NCBI GenBank assembly: GCA_905480235.1
Contig: CAJQPP010000054.1
Coordinates: 1-64,000, forward strand
Source of the DNA: an uncultured Pirellulaceae bacterium
GTDB lineage: Bacteria > Planctomycetota > Planctomycetia > Pirellulales > Pirellulaceae
Reading direction: 5' to 3'
DNA length: 64,000 nucleotides
The notes below the pieces were generated by a model. That model was given only the letters and a program-made list of their open reading frames with translations. It was not told the origin of the DNA and did no database searches. Of the stretch, positions 8,980 through 18,008 are shown piece by piece. Position 1 is the first letter of the stretch; each line of letters opens with the position of its first letter. The position numbers and the translations under genes were made by a program.

Positions 8980-9318
8980 CTACCAAGGCGTCCAGTAAAT
9001 GCTCGGTCCGCGAAACCCGTAATCGCCATGAGGAATGCCCAGTCGCTCGAAATGGCTGACATGAAAACCACCGTAGTATTTGGGATACCGACCACATCCG
9101 TCATCAGGTCTTAGTGGCGGTAATTCATTGTTGTGAAACCACCGATTTTTCCAAGCGTGGAGATGCTGATGGTGACCACGTCGGGGGTGGTAAGATTTGC
9201 CAGAAACCGCTTTGGTATTGCGGGCAAAGATGCCGGGGTGTGACGTTTGAGCTTGTGCCTGCGGGGCACAACAAACGAAAGCTACCAGTACAAGACCACC
9301 CAAAAGCCACTTGTTCAT
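8980..9318 (-). CDS. Small secreted His/Gly/Tyr-rich protein, unknown function
   Basis: 112 aa from ATG 9318, which has the SD GAGGGAAC and opens a signal peptide (MNKWLLGGLVLVAFVCCAPQAQA). The mature part of about 88 aa has a His-rich stretch (HPRRGHHQHLHAWKNRW) and a C-terminus with GGFHVSHFERLGIPHGDYGFRGPSIY. I recognise no domain. The histidines could bind metal, and the downstream neighbour in the other direction is a metal ATPase, but that link is only suggestive. It is convergent with the SOUL gene. Confidence 0.7.
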   Translation of the reverse strand: MNKWLLGGLVLVAFVCCAPQAQAQTSHPGIFARNTKAVSGKSYHPRRGHHQHLHAWKNRWFHNNELPPLRPDDGCGRYPKYYGGFHVSHFERLGIPHGDYGFRGPSIYWTPW

Positions 9319-9653
9319 ATCGTTCCCTCGATCGTAGATTTCATGGTGCACGCCGATGCCTGGCAAGTGCATTAGCTTAAGTATCGAGCGCCTGGCATAC
9401 ACTCCCACACAGCCTTCCAGTTTGCCGACTCATTGAGATGAAACCCGACATTTGGCACAAACGTCCTGTCGCTGGGATCCGACAGGGGTTTCGGCATCCG
9501 GGCAATCGTTAACTTCGCCCCCAGATACTTTAACCGCTACATTGAGAATACGGGCCGCCTGCATTGTGGGGCAGTCAAAAGCAGGGTTGGCGATTCAAGC
9601 TTGCTGATGAAAACGGCCGCCTGCCAGTCAACCTTTCCCGCAAGCGTTGTGAA
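9319..9653. other. Intergenic region with a nested inverted repeat
   Basis: 335 bp between two minus-strand genes: the 3' side of the metal ATPase and the leader of the small secreted protein. The notable content is the inverted repeat at 9440-9492, listed separately. No gene-like frame was seen. Confidence 0.6.
9440..9492. repeat. Nested inverted repeat
   Basis: The inner stem CCTGTCG (9465-9471) pairs with CGACAGG (9480-9486) around an 8-nt loop. The outer GAAACCC (9440-9446) matches GGGTTTC (9486-9492), sharing one base with the inner arm, so the two pairings are alternatives or partly exclusive. No T-run follows on either strand. It could be a transcript-end structure of the ATPase mRNA or a leader element of the downstream gene. 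Confidence 0.5.
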
Positions 9654-12104
9654 TCAGGTTTCACGCTTTTGACGGTAGGCTAACAATCTCAATGCGTTCA
9701 TAACGACCAGCATCGTCGAACCTTCGTGAAACAAAACGGCTAAGCCCAATCGCAATCCAAAAATAGTCGCGGGTACCAGAATCGCGACCATCCCCAGACT
9801 GAACCACAGGTTTTGCCGAATAATACGGCTTGTTTGCCGACTTAGTCCTACGGCAAAGGGCAGTCGCGACAGATCGTCGCCCATCAAAGCAATATCGGAT
9901 GCTTCTAGCGCTACGTCGGAACCGGCTGCTCCCATGGCAATACCTACCGTCGCATTAGCCATGGCCGGAGCGTCATTTACGCCATCGCCGACCATCGCGA
10001 CATCACGTTGCTTTCGCAACTCCCTGATCGCGTGGACCTTGTCGGCTGGTAGCAAATCCCCAAAAGCCTCATCGATTCCGACTTGCAAACCAATCGCATC
10101 GGCGACCAATTGATTGTCGCCTGAAATCATCACCATGCGTTCGATACCCAATGAACGTAATTGAGAAATGGTCTCAGCCGCATGGACTCGCGGTTGATCC
10201 ATTAATCCAATGACGCCCAAAAACCGATCTCCTTTGCGAACCACCACCGTAGTACGTCCGTTACCTTCCAATGTTCGAATGGTGTCCTGCAAGTCCTCCG
10301 GCAAGCGTTGTCCGTCGGTCTCATCGAACAAAGCAGGCTTCCCTAAATAGACGATTTCCGAGTCCACCGTCGCAACAATCCCTCGCCCCGTGATGCTTTT
10401 CACATCACTCGCTGGTTTTATTTGCCTCGACTCTGGCCCCAGTGTTTTTTGTCCATCTCGCACTACCGCTTGCGCCAAAGGATGATCGCTGGTCATCTCT
10501 ACCGCGATCGCGACCCGCAGTAACTCATCCTGTGCCGCACCGGCATACATCTCGGTGTCGGTGATACGCGGTTTCCCCTCGGTCAAGGTGCCTGTTTTAT
10601 CGAAAGCGATGGCGTCGAGCTGCCCCAGATTTTCCAACGGACCGCCCCCCTTTATGAGTACGCCTCCGCGAGCAGCACAAGCGATTCCACTGAGCACCGC
10701 ACTCGGCGTCGATATGGCCAAAGCACACGGACTGGCCGCCACCAACACAGCCATCGCGCGATAAAACGAGTCGGCAAACGACTCGTCAATCACGAGAAAC
10801 GCCAGGTGCAGGAGAGCCACCACGGCAATAACAAGGGGCACAAAATATCGCTCAAAACGATCGGTAAACCTTTGGGTTGGAGATGTCTGTGTTTCGGCCT
10901 CACTGACCATCGTCACGACCCGCGCCAGCGTGGTATCTTTGGCCAACTTCGTGACCTCGATCTCCATCGCGCCCGATTGGTTCAATGTACCCGCGTATAC
11001 GCTACTTTCTGGCGATACCAATTTGGGGAATCGGGAAGATTTTTGTCGGTCATCCACGGGACGCTTGTCGACCGGCACGCTTTCACCCGTAATTGGAGAT
11101 TGGTCGACGCTGCTGTTTCCGACAATTACAAATCCGTCAGCCGCAATTTTCTCGTTAGTTTTGACCAACACCGTGTCGCCAATAATCAGTTGTTCGACTG
11201 GAACTTCCAAGAAGGTATCTTTGCGCTTAACGAATGCCGTTCGCGGTGCCAAATCGGCCAGTGATTCGATCGCCGTGCGGGCCCGCCGCATGGCAAAATG
11301 TTCCAGCGCATGTCCGATGGAAAACAAAAACAACAACAGCGCTCCTTCGGCCCACTCCCCAAGGACGGCCGCACCGATCGCGGCCACAATCATGAGAAAG
11401 TCGATCTCGAAACGTCCCATTAACGTCTTTTGAATCGCCTCTTGAACAATAAAAAAACCGCCGAACACATACGCCAATACATAACACACCAAAGAAATGC
11501 TCGCGGACCATTCGGTGGTGATGGAAATCAGCCAACCCACAACCAACGAAAGACCGCATAAAATTGCAAAGATGAGCTCAGAATTTTCGCCCAAAATACC
11601 ACCATGGTGATGTTCGCAATTCCCGCCGTGATGATCATGAGAACCTGCAGAAGCAGGCTCTTTTTGGCGACCCACCTCTGCTAACTCGTTAATATTACGA
11701 CGCACTTCCGCTTCGTTCGTTTGCTTGCGGTCGAACTCAACCCTCACGATCCCATCCGGAGAGACGCCGGCATCGAGAACTCCCGGAACCGTTTCAAGCG
11801 TGACTGCAATTTGCCGCGCATGACGGGCGGTCACGGTGCGAATCTCCACCAGGATATGACCATAACGTTTTGCCAGATCCACCCCTGCTTGCATCGCGAA
11901 TTGACGGATTTCGCCAACCGTGATGATGGAGGAATCAAAATGGACGCAGATTTTTCCGGCCTCCTGCTCGCTCACATCCAGGTGCACTCGCCCTACACCT
12001 TTCTTGGCCGCCAACAAATCCGTAAGACGCTGGACGCAACGATCATCGGCGTCATGAACCTCCGGTAGCACAAGCTCAATTTGCAATCTTGTTTTTTCTG
12101 CCAT
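9654..12104 (-). CDS. P1B-type heavy-metal ATPase, P1B-4 motifs
   Basis: 816 aa from ATG 12104; an in-frame start 69 bp upstream is possible, but this one follows a G-rich SD-like run and begins the first domain. Order: two HMA-like folds (about residues 5-75 and 82-145) lacking CxxC, a His-rich linker (HDHHGGNCEHHHGG, about 155-170), membrane helices, the TM metal motif S458-P-C460, phosphorylation site D502KTGT, the HP motif (TSDHPLAQ), GDGVNDAPAM, and HEGST in the last helix (His793). SPC plus HEG(G/S)T marks subgroup P1B-4, which exports Co, Zn or Fe. Cytoplasmic membrane. The exact metal cannot be read from sequence. Confidence 0.92.
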   Translation of the reverse strand: MAEKTRLQIELVLPEVHDADDRCVQRLTDLLAAKKGVGRVHLDVSEQEAGKICVHFDSSIITVGEIRQFAMQAGVDLAKRYGHILVEIRTVTARHARQIAVTLETVPGVLDAGVSPDGIVRVEFDRKQTNEAEVRRNINELAEVGRQKEPASAGSHDHHGGNCEHHHGGILGENSELIFAILCGLSLVVGWLISITTEWSASISLVCYVLAYVFGGFFIVQEAIQKTLMGRFEIDFLMIVAAIGAAVLGEWAEGALLLFLFSIGHALEHFAMRRARTAIESLADLAPRTAFVKRKDTFLEVPVEQLIIGDTVLVKTNEKIAADGFVIVGNSSVDQSPITGESVPVDKRPVDDRQKSSRFPKLVSPESSVYAGTLNQSGAMEIEVTKLAKDTTLARVVTMVSEAETQTSPTQRFTDRFERYFVPLVIAVVALLHLAFLVIDESFADSFYRAMAVLVAASPCALAISTPSAVLSGIACAARGGVLIKGGGPLENLGQLDAIAFDKTGTLTEGKPRITDTEMYAGAAQDELLRVAIAVEMTSDHPLAQAVVRDGQKTLGPESRQIKPASDVKSITGRGIVATVDSEIVYLGKPALFDETDGQRLPEDLQDTIRTLEGNGRTTVVVRKGDRFLGVIGLMDQPRVHAAETISQLRSLGIERMVMISGDNQLVADAIGLQVGIDEAFGDLLPADKVHAIRELRKQRDVAMVGDGVNDAPAMANATVGIAMGAAGSDVALEASDIALMGDDLSRLPFAVGLSRQTSRIIRQNLWFSLGMVAILVPATIFGLRLGLAVLFHEGSTMLVVMNALRLLAYRQKRET

Positions 12105-12613
12105 CCCGCCCCCTGCGTCCTTCCTGACTTGTTTTTGCGTGAGCTTGTCACGCTCTCCAGTTTTTCCTGCCAACTAAAAAGGGCGCAACACCGGCGGGAT
12201 CGTGAGCGCGTTACCACCCAAACCACTTTGGCTGCTGTCGCCAAGAACCTGCCAGTTGGCCAGCTTTATCGAACGAAAATGTAAACTTTTGTTTGACACA
12301 GAACCAACGGTACAAAAATTGGCCTAAATTTAATCCGAAGAGAATTCCAACCGTTCTTGCACCCAAAAAATGCCGATTCTTAAAGGAGTTTATCACAAAT
12401 CGGAGGTCGTAAAGGTCCAACGATCGCCACCTGTGTTATGTTGCTCTCGGAGTCGATGTAAATTTTCCTTCCGCGTGAGCAAGGACTCCGGATAAAGAAA
12501 ACAGATCCATCGCTTCACTGTTCAACACGCCCCCCCTAACGCCTCGATAATGTAGAAGCTTACAATATCGAGATATCTGCATCCATTCGCCCATTTTCCA
12601 AAGTGAGTTTGCC
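12105..12613. other. Intergenic region between divergent genes
   Basis: About 509 bp between the metal ATPase (minus) and the DUF420 gene (plus). It must hold both promoters. A TTGACA at 12293-12298 lacks a well-spaced -10 box. Short frames in this stretch lack SDs and family features. No metal-regulator gene or clear operator palindrome was found. Confidence 0.5.
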
Positions 12614-13102
12614 ATGGTCATGGCTCAACTGCAGGGTGGTTTTCTACCAACCCGCGGAACATTCATGCTGGACTTTGTATTTATTGCAATGTTCTTGATC
12701 GTGCTGATATTGGGCGTCAGTATTTTTCTGGTTCGCAAGAAACGTCTGTTTCGATTGCACAAGCGCATACAGCTGTTGACGGCAGCGATTTTGTTGGCTG
12801 CCATTATCGCGTTTGAGATAGACGTCCGTTTTTTCACTCAGTGGCAAGAACTCGCGAAGCCCTCGCGTTTTTACGAGCAGGGTTGGGTGCATTGGGCGCT
12901 AGGTGTGCATTTGGTATTTGCGATACCCACACCATTTATATGGATCTACACGATCGTTATGGCATTGAAAAACTTCGCCACCGATCCGCAGCCCAACAAC
13001 TACTCACCCAAACATAAATTTTGGGGGTGGGTCTCAACCGTATTCATGGTTTTGACCGCTGCGACGGGTTGGGTTTTCTATTTAATGGCCTTTTCCTTTT
13101 AA
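12614..13102 (+). CDS. DUF420 integral membrane protein
   Basis: 162 aa with four predicted membrane helices: FVFIAMFLIVLILGVSIFLV, LLTAAILLAAIIAFEI, ALGVHLVFAIPTPFIWIYTIV, and the final WGWVSTVFMVLTAATGWVFYL. Characteristic DUF420 features are the LHKRIQ segment after helix 1, conserved His at HWALGVH, and PKHKFWGW before the last helix. DUF420 (CtaM/YozB-like) proteins are often associated with cytochrome oxidase maturation, but no oxidase genes are in this window. It ends 21 bp from the convergent PDZ gene. Confidence 0.88.
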   Translation: MVMAQLQGGFLPTRGTFMLDFVFIAMFLIVLILGVSIFLVRKKRLFRLHKRIQLLTAAILLAAIIAFEIDVRFFTQWQELAKPSRFYEQGWVHWALGVHLVFAIPTPFIWIYTIVMALKNFATDPQPNNYSPKHKFWGWVSTVFMVLTAATGWVFYLMAFSF

Positions 13103-13123
13103 GTTGCAGCGATTCCTGGCGAG

Positions 13124-14464
13124 TTATGGATCTACCATTCGCTCACGCAACTCTACTTTCATCTCCAGTTCTTTTGTATCTCGAACGAGATCCAGGGTCA
13201 GCACGTCGCCTGGTTTGAAAGCGCCGATAGCCAATATCACCTCTTCGCTGCGTGAAATAGGAATCCCATTCACTCGACGAAACAGGTCTCCCGCTTGAAT
13301 GCCTGCGTCTTCGGCTGCAGAGTTTGGAACGACTTCCAGCACACGGCACAACAGTTGCGACTCGAAAGCGAAATCAGATTCTAATTGGACTCCCAAGAAC
13401 CCTTCGTTTCCGGTCGCTGACACATATAATCCCGGTCGTTTTTTCAACAAATCAAACATCGGCTCTAACTCATATCGACAATTGATGAGACCCACATATT
13501 GCGCGGATTTCATCGTCGCGAGTGCATCTATTACGACCGGCGAAATTTCTCTTTGTACAAACGTGATCTGGAGGGAACCAGGCAACAGCTCCAATAAATT
13601 AAGTTCCTCGGTACCTAGCTTTGCGTTCTCCTGAACGACAATATTGAAAAAAGCATCTTGTTCCGTTTGGCTCCATACCACACCTGGCACTATCACGTCT
13701 GGCCGTCCTGATTGCTGGGCGCTCGCGGAGTTATCGGTCTCCTTACTACCCAATCCAACACTCCGCATTTCCTCCGCATAACGAATACCATTTTCGGCAT
13801 CCGACGCAGAAATGATCGCGTTTACATCGGCAAGTAATTCTGAAGCCACCGCGGTGTTCGGTTGGCTTGCCGTTGGTCCCTCAATTTCAAGTTCGCTGGA
13901 CTGCTCAGTTTGCTCCATTTGCGTCCCATCGATTGCAGCATGCAGAGGCATAACCGCACTCAATCCAGCCCCAAATCCAGTCCCAAATCCAGTCGATCTC
14001 ACATCGATCCCTGCATCCACGAGCAGTTCAATAGTCCGGTCTTGTCGATTTTTTTTCCACCTCGCTTGGAGCATGAGCGAATCCCGCTGAAAATGGTGCA
14101 GCCCATTTTCTGAAAGCAGCAACAAGATTCTCGCAACACGAGTCATGTCTTGTTGGTCAGCATTCAATGCAATCCGTGAAAGAACTTGACTGCAACGCAC
14201 TGCCGTCTCGGGCGGGCCGAGGAGTATTTTTGCGACGAGAGCCGGGGCAATTTCGACGCCAAATTTTTCTAGTTGGCGTGAGGCCGCGATCCTCGACTGG
14301 TAGCGCTCGCTTTCCAACTGCAAGAGTAAGGATGCGATCTCGTCACTCGCGATTTGTTCCTGCGGTTGCTTTTGATTTTCCTGGGCCACTAACGAGTCAC
14401 TGTTCAGGCTCAACAGCATTAGCATAAGCCCCGAAAAGCAAAGCCCAAGTCGATATAGAGTCAT
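13124..14464 (-). CDS. Exported protein with N-terminal helical repeats and C-terminal PDZ domain
   Basis: 446 aa from ATG 14464; the frame also opens 15 bp upstream with TTG. Signal peptide MTLYRLGLCFSGLMLMLLSLNSDSLVA. Residues about 30-130 form HEAT/ARM-like helices (SLLLQLESERYQSRIAASRQLEKFG). A low-complexity linker rich in Ser, Glu and Gln follows (about 180-250). The C-terminal 90 residues are a PDZ domain (FLGVQLESD, CRVLEVVPNSAAEDAGIQAGDLFRRVNG, KPGDVLTLDLVR). No protease domain is present, so it is likely a periplasmic binding or scaffold protein. The divergent neighbour has a similar N-terminal region. Confidence 0.82.
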   Translation of the reverse strand: MTLYRLGLCFSGLMLMLLSLNSDSLVAQENQKQPQEQIASDEIASLLLQLESERYQSRIAASRQLEKFGVEIAPALVAKILLGPPETAVRCSQVLSRIALNADQQDMTRVARILLLLSENGLHHFQRDSLMLQARWKKNRQDRTIELLVDAGIDVRSTGFGTGFGAGLSAVMPLHAAIDGTQMEQTEQSSELEIEGPTASQPNTAVASELLADVNAIISASDAENGIRYAEEMRSVGLGSKETDNSASAQQSGRPDVIVPGVVWSQTEQDAFFNIVVQENAKLGTEELNLLELLPGSLQITFVQREISPVVIDALATMKSAQYVGLINCRYELEPMFDLLKKRPGLYVSATGNEGFLGVQLESDFAFESQLLCRVLEVVPNSAAEDAGIQAGDLFRRVNGIPISRSEEVILAIGAFKPGDVLTLDLVRDTKELEMKVELRERMVDP

Positions 14465-14659
14465 TCCGACACCCTGCAACGTAAAAAAAACGATCGGTTA
14501 ATATTACCGCGTAGCAACAGATGTTGTCGATGTTATTTCCCAAAGCCCCCGGCAATCCGCGTTTTTCAGGGTCTGTCAGCGGAAAACCGGCAAGATCGGG
14601 GCAAATATTCCTTAAAGGAAATTAACCGAAGCAAACTACAAACCGCCTTTCTCTCACTC

Positions 14660-14665
14660 TATAAT
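14660..14665 (+). promoter_or_regulatory. Candidate -10 box for the HEAT-like exported protein
   Basis: A perfect TATAAT lies 46 bp before ATG 14712 in the divergent intergenic region. The hexamer 17 bp upstream (14637-14642, TACAAA) matches the -35 consensus poorly (3 of 6), so the promoter may be weak or need an activator. Confidence 0.5.
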
Positions 14666-14711
14666 TCCATCGGGGTCAAACGAAGTCTGATATCTCACAA
14701 TTGCCTAAACT

Positions 14712-15914
14712 ATGGCCAGCGTTGGAAATAAATGGAACCTGTTCGTCTTGTCACTGTTCACAACAGTCGTCGTCTTCTGGTTCCCCGTTCTGGGGTATGC
14801 AATCCCACAACAAGAAACTGGTGTCGAGCACATCCAACCCCTCCACCTCTTGATTGAGAAACTGGCTGACGAGAACTTCGACACCCGCCAAGACGCAGAA
14901 TCTCGACTCTTGGAGCGGGGAGCAACGGTTCTCCCCCATCTGGAAATTCAACGGCAGGCTACCGATCAGGAATTACGTCTACGAGTTAACCGCATCATTG
15001 AGATGATTCGTCTGCAAGAGATGGAACGGGCGGTGAAGGCATTCTTAATGGGGGAAGGCTCCTTACCGGGTTGGGAAACCTATTCGACTGGTACCGGTGA
15101 CGATGACATTCAACGAGAAGCATTCGTCAAACTCTACCGTCAGCGAAAGGAAACACTTGATCGGCATCAAAACGACCAAGATCAAATTGGATTGCTTAAG
15201 GAACTATTAAAAGAATTCTCTGGAAGTGGCGCCCAACAAGTCATCTTTCAGGATGGTCTGATGACCTGCCTTTCCATGCAAATTATCAAGACGTTGCCAA
15301 AAGTTGATTCTCAAGACGAACTGCCTCAGATTCGCAAGACACTTAGCCGGTACTTTCAACAAACCGCATTTGCAAAAATGGTAAGCGACAGAAACCGCCT
15401 GAAGAACCTGCACCGCCAAGCGGCGATTTTATGGGTCCAGTTTCCGGACCCTCTAATCGCCGAAATGACGTTGCGTATGGCGGTCGCCCAAGCGTTGGGG
15501 ATACGAGAGGGGTTGGTCGTCGCACTGGAGTACTTGAGACGACCAGATACAGGCCAAAGCACATCCATCCGTAACGCGTTGACATTGGTAGCCGATTACG
15601 GCGATGAATCTCATATTCCGCTACTGGAAAGACATCTGGATAACGCCCTACTTTTGCACCCCAGGTTCGTGAGCGAGAATCGAGAACAAACTTCCGTTTA
15701 CCAGGTTCAAGTAAAAGATCTGGTACTTTCAACGATGGTCCATTTGGCGGGGCTAAAGTATCAAAACTTTGGATTGAATCTCCGAGATATATCATTCCAA
15801 GGACAACCCTTACCCATTCCCCAATCCGGTTTTTTGAATTCCGAAGATCGGGAAGCGGCAAACAAAAAATGGCGTACCTTTCGTCAAACAGGAAACTCCA
15901 AGACATCCCACTAA
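14712..15914 (+). CDS. Exported helical-repeat protein, planctomycete-type, unknown function
   Basis: 400 aa. Signal peptide at residues 1-30 (FVLSLFTTVVVFWFPVLGYA). Residues about 40-95 resemble a HEAT repeat (LIEKLADENFDTRQDAESRLLERGATVLPHLE) and parallel the equivalent part of the divergently transcribed PDZ protein. The remainder is largely helical, with another repeat-like stretch about 280-310 (IRNALTLVADYGDESHIPLLERHL). No enzyme motif was seen. The shared N-terminal design and divergent arrangement suggest the two proteins work together, but this is inference. Confidence 0.75.
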   Translation: MASVGNKWNLFVLSLFTTVVVFWFPVLGYAIPQQETGVEHIQPLHLLIEKLADENFDTRQDAESRLLERGATVLPHLEIQRQATDQELRLRVNRIIEMIRLQEMERAVKAFLMGEGSLPGWETYSTGTGDDDIQREAFVKLYRQRKETLDRHQNDQDQIGLLKELLKEFSGSGAQQVIFQDGLMTCLSMQIIKTLPKVDSQDELPQIRKTLSRYFQQTAFAKMVSDRNRLKNLHRQAAILWVQFPDPLIAEMTLRMAVAQALGIREGLVVALEYLRRPDTGQSTSIRNALTLVADYGDESHIPLLERHLDNALLLHPRFVSENREQTSVYQVQVKDLVLSTMVHLAGLKYQNFGLNLRDISFQGQPLPIPQSGFLNSEDREAANKKWRTFRQTGNSKTSH

Positions 15915-16157
15915 CTAAACACGACAGAACAAGCGTGCTCTTGGGAGCACGCCAACCCAGCACCCCATTCCGCATAACGATGCCAGTGCCGTGAATTTGG
16001 CGAAGGTATTCAGCTCAGTATTCAGCCCAAAAACCCACAAACCCCACCATTCCAAAAATGGAGACGACACCCACCCGCCTGAATTAAAAATCCTCCTGAA
16101 AACTGCATGAACGCGTCAGGCAATCCACTGCGTTCAAATTGCTCAATAGGCCAGATA

Positions 16158-16904
16158 ATGAACACCAAAAAGTCCCCCCCAACCAAGCCTGTTTACCGAT
16201 GCGAATGGCGAGATGTCGTCGCGCTAAATTTCGATGTGGATCCGCGAATTTTGCTGCCTTTCATACCGCAAGGGACGCGGATTGTCAGCTACAACGATCA
16301 CACCCTGATCACCTTGATGGCCAAGAACGTGAGAGAATTCCGGCCTTGGAAAAGAAAGCTGGTACTTTTTCGTTCAATCGACGAGGTCGACTTAAGAACA
16401 TATATCTCTTGGGAAAAAAATGGCCAAACCAGACAAGGTCACTTTAAACTTGGGAATCTCGTGTCTTCAAAAAACGCTGCTCGGGTCTTACGTTTCCTGA
16501 CGGGCCAGCAATCCGAGATAGCGCATATCAAAAGAGAGTCTAAAAACCTGCAAAATGTACGCAGAGACGCATTGCCGACGGCAGAATTTCGTTGGAAATT
16601 TAAAGAAGAGGAAAACCACTTTCGGGTCTCCGCAAGATCAACCGCCACCAAAAGTAAGCCCGATTCAAAAGAGCAATTCGTGCTGCGACAGGAACACCGA
16701 TTCATTCAGAGTTCCAAAGGAGTCTTCTGTCATCCGATTCGCCAAGCTCCTTGGCCAGTTTGGAATGCTGCCTCGGGTTCATTCCAGGTCAACCTGAACC
16801 ATTATGTAGATAAAGAGTTACGCAAATATTTGAAACGGCCAAAATTCGTCCTCCTTTCCCAAGGCGGAGAAGTGACCGTTTCCAAGGGGATTAAAGTCAA
16901 TTGA
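16158..16904 (+). CDS. DUF2071 (YqjF-like) family protein
   Basis: 248 aa from ATG 16158, chosen over ATG 16107 because AGG lies at a proper distance and the family region starts soon after. The N-terminal block CEWRDVVALNFDVDPRILLPFIPQGT and the following LITLMAKNVREFRPW match DUF2071, whose fold resembles acetoacetate decarboxylase. Other segments, such as FRSIDEVDLRTYISWEKNGQ and EHRFIQSSKGVFCHP, fit the family, and the protein is notably Lys/Arg rich. Probably cytoplasmic; no signal peptide. The reaction is unknown. The gene stands alone. Confidence 0.75.
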   Translation: MNTKKSPPTKPVYRCEWRDVVALNFDVDPRILLPFIPQGTRIVSYNDHTLITLMAKNVREFRPWKRKLVLFRSIDEVDLRTYISWEKNGQTRQGHFKLGNLVSSKNAARVLRFLTGQQSEIAHIKRESKNLQNVRRDALPTAEFRWKFKEEENHFRVSARSTATKSKPDSKEQFVLRQEHRFIQSSKGVFCHPIRQAPWPVWNAASGSFQVNLNHYVDKELRKYLKRPKFVLLSQGGEVTVSKGIKVN

Positions 16905-16930
16905 TCGCAACGGATCTCAATGCCTCCGCA

Positions 16931-16959
16931 TTCCCAGTCGCGACCCCAAAGCCTATAAT
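16931..16959 (+). promoter_or_regulatory. Sigma-70-type promoter of the TraB/TIKI-like gene
   Basis: TTCCCA (16931-16936, 4 of 6 matches to the -35 consensus), a 17-bp spacer, then a perfect TATAAT (16954-16959). It lies 67 bp before ATG 17027, giving a leader of about 60 nt. This is the best promoter match I saw in the window. Confidence 0.65.
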
Positions 16960-17026
16960 TTGAATTGCATCGCGATAACGATTCGCGTCTTCACGGCACA
17001 CCTTTCGATTTTTCACTAGGGTCCCC

Positions 17027-17971
17027 ATGAGACTTCTTTCCTACGACTGCATCCGCTTGATGTTAACACTGATCTTCCTGTCGCTATTTGCCGGATTCGG
17101 TTACGCCCAAGAGGACACAAAAACGGGATCAAAGGAATCCAAGCAGATCGATGTCAAAGACGATCAACCGGAGATCAACCGGTTTATGCGAATTCGTCGC
17201 AACGCGAAAAAAGAACCGATCGGAATGGAAACTTCCGTCACACGTTATGTCACCAAGAATGCCGACGGCAAGAAAGTCACGGTCGACCTAATCGGGGTCG
17301 TACACATTGGAGAAGAAAAGTACTACGAAGACCTGAACGAACTCTTCACTCAATACGATGCCCTGCTTTATGAATTGGTAGCACCCGAGGGCACCGTTGT
17401 TCCAAAAGGTGGCGGCGAAAGGGGATTCAATGCTATCTCAGGTATTCAACAGGGCATGCAAAGCGTACTGGGATTAGAATTCCAATTGGAACACATTGAT
17501 TACACCGCCCCCAATTTTGTTCATGCCGACATGACACCGGAAGAATTTTCCGCCAGCATGGAAGAAAACGAAGAGTCCATTTTCAAAATGGCATTGAAAG
17601 CGATGGGCCAAGGCATGGCTCGGCAGAGCAAGGCTCAAGCAAGCGGCACCCCCTCTGCAGAAACCGGCCTTCTTTTGGCCATGTTTGAAAATGACAAAGG
17701 TAAAATCCGAGAAGTGATGGCAGAGCAAATGCTAGATCTGGAATCTGGAATGATCATTTTCCAAGGGAAGGACGGCTCCACCATTATCGACCACCGCAAT
17801 ACCAAAGCATTCGATATCTTGCGTGAGCAAATTGAGTCCGGGAAAACTCGCATCGGTGTCTTTTATGGTGCAGGCCACTTACCGGATATGGACGAAAGAC
17901 TACTGAAGGGTTTTGGAATGAAACGCGGAGGGCAAGTTTGGCTCGAAGCTTGGGACCTCAACGAAAAGTAA
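17027..17971 (+). CDS. Exported TraB/TIKI (GumN/ChaN-like) family protein
   Basis: 314 aa; signal peptide at about residues 10-27 (LMLTLIFLSLFAGFGYA) after AGGG as SD. The family core is visible: TVDLIGVVHIGEEKYYEDLNELF with GxxH as G90-V-V-H93, YDALLYELV, a helical insert, and the C-terminal GAGHLPDM with H284. The GxxH and GxGHxxD motifs are those of TraB/TIKI metalloprotease-like proteins. It probably acts in the periplasm. Whether it cleaves peptides is unknown for bacterial members of this type. Confidence 0.88.
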   Translation: MRLLSYDCIRLMLTLIFLSLFAGFGYAQEDTKTGSKESKQIDVKDDQPEINRFMRIRRNAKKEPIGMETSVTRYVTKNADGKKVTVDLIGVVHIGEEKYYEDLNELFTQYDALLYELVAPEGTVVPKGGGERGFNAISGIQQGMQSVLGLEFQLEHIDYTAPNFVHADMTPEEFSASMEENEESIFKMALKAMGQGMARQSKAQASGTPSAETGLLLAMFENDKGKIREVMAEQMLDLESGMIIFQGKDGSTIIDHRNTKAFDILREQIESGKTRIGVFYGAGHLPDMDERLLKGFGMKRGGQVWLEAWDLNEK

Positions 17972-18008
17972 GTCAAAGCCCGGTCGGTTTCCGCAAACAT
18001 CTTGCCCG

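Noticed and set aside
10806-11433. 152- and 167-codon plus-strand frames
   Set aside because: They are antisense to the metal ATPase, whose motifs are unambiguous.
15343-15975. 210-codon frame on the minus strand
   Set aside because: It lies antisense to the 14712 exported protein, which has a signal peptide and family-like repeats; the antisense product is Pro/Arg/Ser-rich with no domain.
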